NCBI GenBank assembly: GCA_046313675.1 | Contig: JBKBXU010000081.1 | Span: forward strand, 1 to 15,205 | Reading direction: 5' to 3' | DNA length: 15,205 bases | From: JBKBXU01 sp046313675 | GTDB taxonomy: Bacteria; Bacteroidota; Bacteroidia; Cytophagales; Cytophagaceae | Shown: piece by piece, positions 13,908 to 15,205 of the stretch | How positions within the stretch are numbered: position 1 is the stretch's first letter | How the letters are laid out: each line of letters starts with the position of its first letter | Translations under genes and position numbers: made by a program | The notes under the pieces: generated by a model | Told to the model about the DNA's origin: nothing | Seen by the model: only the letters and a program-made list of their open reading frames with translations | The model's database searches: none

Positions 13908-14558
13908 ATGAGGTTGAATGTAGTGTATTTTCTATGCTTTATTATTTTATTTTCATGTGCAGGGAAAAATGATCCAGAACCGTTGGATAGCCAGCAGGTG
14001 ATCGAAGATCCTGCCAATGATGATGATGATGATAAGGAGGATGATAAGGAGGAAAATCAGGATCCGGCAGATGCATCTATTGTGTATACCATTCCTTCAG
14101 GACAACACAGCTCTATTTCCACCTTACGCTTTTTTAATAAAAATGAATTGAAGTTTAAAGCCGTTTTTAACTCTGATGCTCAATATACGCTGTCTGAAGA
14201 ACATCAAGGCGATATAAATAAGCTTTATGGCTTCTCAGATTGTGGAAACCATCATCATACCAACAGCGCAAGGTTTGGCTGGAGGTATTTTGACGGACAG
14301 TTACAAATTTTAGCCTATTGTTATGCAAATGGGATAAGAAGTTCTCATTTGCTAAGCTCTTTGGAATTTGGTCAGGAATATGAATATTCTATACGTATTG
14401 AAGAAAATAAATACCTTTTTTCGGTTAATAATGCTGAATATGAAATGCAAAGGGGATGCGTCGGAAATAATTTTAACAGGTATTATTTGTTTCCTTATTT
14501 TGGAGGAACTCAAGCGGCCCCTCATGATATTTCTATTTTAATTACTGAAGTAGATTGA
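13908..14558 (+). CDS. Lipoprotein with acidic linker and conserved beta-sandwich-like domain
   Basis: Predicted 216-residue lipoprotein. Residues 1-16 are a short signal and LFSC places the lipidated cysteine at position 17. An Asp/Glu-rich tether follows (about 33-50, including DDDDDKEDD), then a single predicted beta-rich domain (about 58-214). Within this domain, DINKLYGFSDCG, HHHTNSARFGWR, LAYCYANG and YLFPYFGG are the kind of invariant-looking segments I recall from a family of uncharacterised Bacteroidota secreted proteins; I cannot name it. Three cysteines (about 112, 143, 184) might form a disulfide or a metal site together with the histidine triplet. Concanavalin-like carbohydrate binding is possible but unproven. 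The upstream region is very AT-rich, and no clear terminator follows. Surface or periplasmic exposure is inferred from the lipobox and acidic linker. Confidence 0.7.
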   Translation: MRLNVVYFLCFIILFSCAGKNDPEPLDSQQVIEDPANDDDDDKEDDKEENQDPADASIVYTIPSGQHSSISTLRFFNKNELKFKAVFNSDAQYTLSEEHQGDINKLYGFSDCGNHHHTNSARFGWRYFDGQLQILAYCYANGIRSSHLLSSLEFGQEYEYSIRIEENKYLFSVNNAEYEMQRGCVGNNFNRYYLFPYFGGTQAAPHDISILITEVD

Positions 14559-14788
14559 ATTTATTTGTCATTTTAATTTGCTGTTTTATAATGTTTTATA
14601 ATGAGTGTTTTAATGGTTATTAAAAAATATTAATTCAGATAAACTTTTTCTTTATAGCTGTAGTTGATTATATATAAGACGACAATAAAATGTGATTTGG
14701 GTAGTGAGGTTGGAAGATAAGTGAAGATTTGGTTGAGGCGAAAGGTGTAGGTGGAAAGGAAGTAAGAAGAAATTTGTCGTGTGATGGA
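14559..14788. other. Intergenic, strongly G-over-C skewed on the plus strand
   Basis: No credible gene. Positions 14559-14640 are AT-rich with a tandem TGTTTTATAA (about 14581-14600). From 14684 to 14817 the plus strand has only 2 C against 49 G. A 75-codon minus-strand frame here is best explained by this composition. The segment leads into the first of three related hairpin units. Confidence 0.5.
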
Positions 14789-14850
14789 ATAGAGGGGAAG
14801 AAAATAGGTTAGTAGTTCATAAAGGCAGGCCCGTAAGCTTGCTTTTTTTA
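14789..14850. repeat. Hairpin repeat unit A (diverged)
   Basis: Begins ATAGAGGGG and ends in a terminator-like hairpin GCAGGC/GCTTGC (14825-14830 with 14837-14842, loop CCGTAA) followed by seven Ts. The order and spacing of AGAGGGG, GGTTAG, AATAAGG/ATAAAGG and hairpin match units B and C, though the sequence has diverged and is shorter by about 20 bp. Confidence 0.55.
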
Positions 14851-14869
14851 TGCCCAAAAAACAAACCTG

Positions 14870-14901
14870 GAATATGCAATAGAATTTTCTATTACGTAGG
14901 C
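14870..14901. repeat. Palindromic repeat, copy 2 (related to 4469-4500)
   Basis: The core 14872-14899 matches 4471-4498 at 25 of 28 bases. The central palindrome AATAGAA-TT-TTCTATT is intact; one outer pair is mismatched and one is G-T. It lies between hairpin units A and B. Confidence 0.6.
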
Positions 14902-14982
14902 AAAGAGGGGTTGGATAGATTGATTAAAATGGTTAGAATAAGGACAGGCCTGTAAGCCTGTTCTTTTATTTTATAGGGGAAT
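14898..14982. repeat. Direct repeat unit B
   Basis: 85 bp, identical to 15121-15205 except at 14903 (A versus T). It contains a hairpin AAGGACAGGC/GCCTGTTCTT (14940-14949 with 14956-14965, loop CTGTAA) followed by TTATTTTAT, so each copy carries a terminator-like structure on the plus strand. Confidence 0.9.
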
Positions 14983-15120
14983 GAGGTTGTTTTTTTATAT
15001 TATCGGTAGGCTGAAAACAATTTGAAAGTTCCCTGGGTTAAGCTAATAAGAGAGGTACGAGAGAGGTTGTTGGAAGTGAAGTTGAGAGTGATGAAGGAAG
15101 TGTTGTTGATCGTACATAGA

Positions 15121-15205
15121 AGGCATAGAGGGGTTGGATAGATTGATTAAAATGGTTAGAATAAGGACAGGCCTGTAAGCCTGTTCTTTTATTTTATAGG
15201 GGAAT
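15121..15205. repeat. Direct repeat unit C, reaching the window edge
   Basis: Second copy of the 85-bp repeat (84/85 identical), 223 bp downstream of unit B. It contains the same hairpin at 15163-15188. Identity persists to the last base, so the repeat may continue past the window. The DNA between copies (14983-15120) is not repeated, but 15059-15110 contains no C at all on the plus strand, echoing the skewed stretch before unit A. Confidence 0.9.

Noticed and set aside
14630..14857. 75-codon minus-strand reading frame
   Set aside because: It lies in DNA that is almost free of C on the plus strand, which removes many stop codons from the minus strand; its Leu/Tyr/Ser-rich product shows no domain, and it begins inside hairpin unit A.

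Overview
The window (about 15.2 kb, AT-rich) looks like chromosomal DNA of a Bacteroidota bacterium, probably of the order Cytophagales. The grounds are a GldN/PorN-type gliding and secretion protein, DUF4468 and PepSY-like secreted proteins typical of the phylum, lipoproteins with short Bacteroidota-style signal peptides, start codons mostly without a Shine-Dalgarno sequence, and several exact matches to the Bacteroidota -7 promoter element TAnnTTTG. No tRNA, rRNA, CRISPR array, transposase or phage gene was seen.

Layout. 1-1622 (minus): a two-gene cysteine operon, serine O-acetyltransferase followed by CysM, which runs off the left edge. 1817-4396 (plus): phosphoenolpyruvate carboxylase, closed by a very long hairpin and followed by a palindromic repeat that recurs 10.4 kb away. 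4721-7460: four envelope or secreted proteins in two convergent pairs (GldN-like with GtrA-like; DUF4468 with PepSY-like), each pair sharing a hairpin terminator. 7802-13778: a region rich in genes whose families are linked to growth in the cold: a cold-shock protein, an unrecognised lipoprotein, a fatty-acid desaturase, an RRM RNA-binding protein, a DEAD-box helicase followed by a second cold-shock protein, a 31-residue lysine-rich protein, and a convergent second DEAD-box helicase. 13908-14558: a lipoprotein with an acidic linker. 14559-15205: no convincing gene, but a strand-asymmetric, repetitive stretch with three related hairpin units.

How the genes may work together. CysE makes O-acetylserine and CysM turns it into cysteine. 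PEPC refills oxaloacetate. In the 7.8-13.8 kb region, single-strand RNA-binding proteins (two CSPs and one RRM protein) plus two RNA helicases could keep mRNA and ribosome assembly working at low temperature, while the desaturase would keep membranes fluid. This is inferred from families and proximity; nothing in the sequence proves cold induction. The most striking sequence-level features are a 21-bp perfect inverted repeat that encodes the identical C-terminal tail of two convergent genes, an abrupt block of synonymous identity between the two csp genes, a possible attenuator in front of the first helicase, and the repeat region at the right edge. I did not find an obviously new defence, secretion or biosynthetic system.
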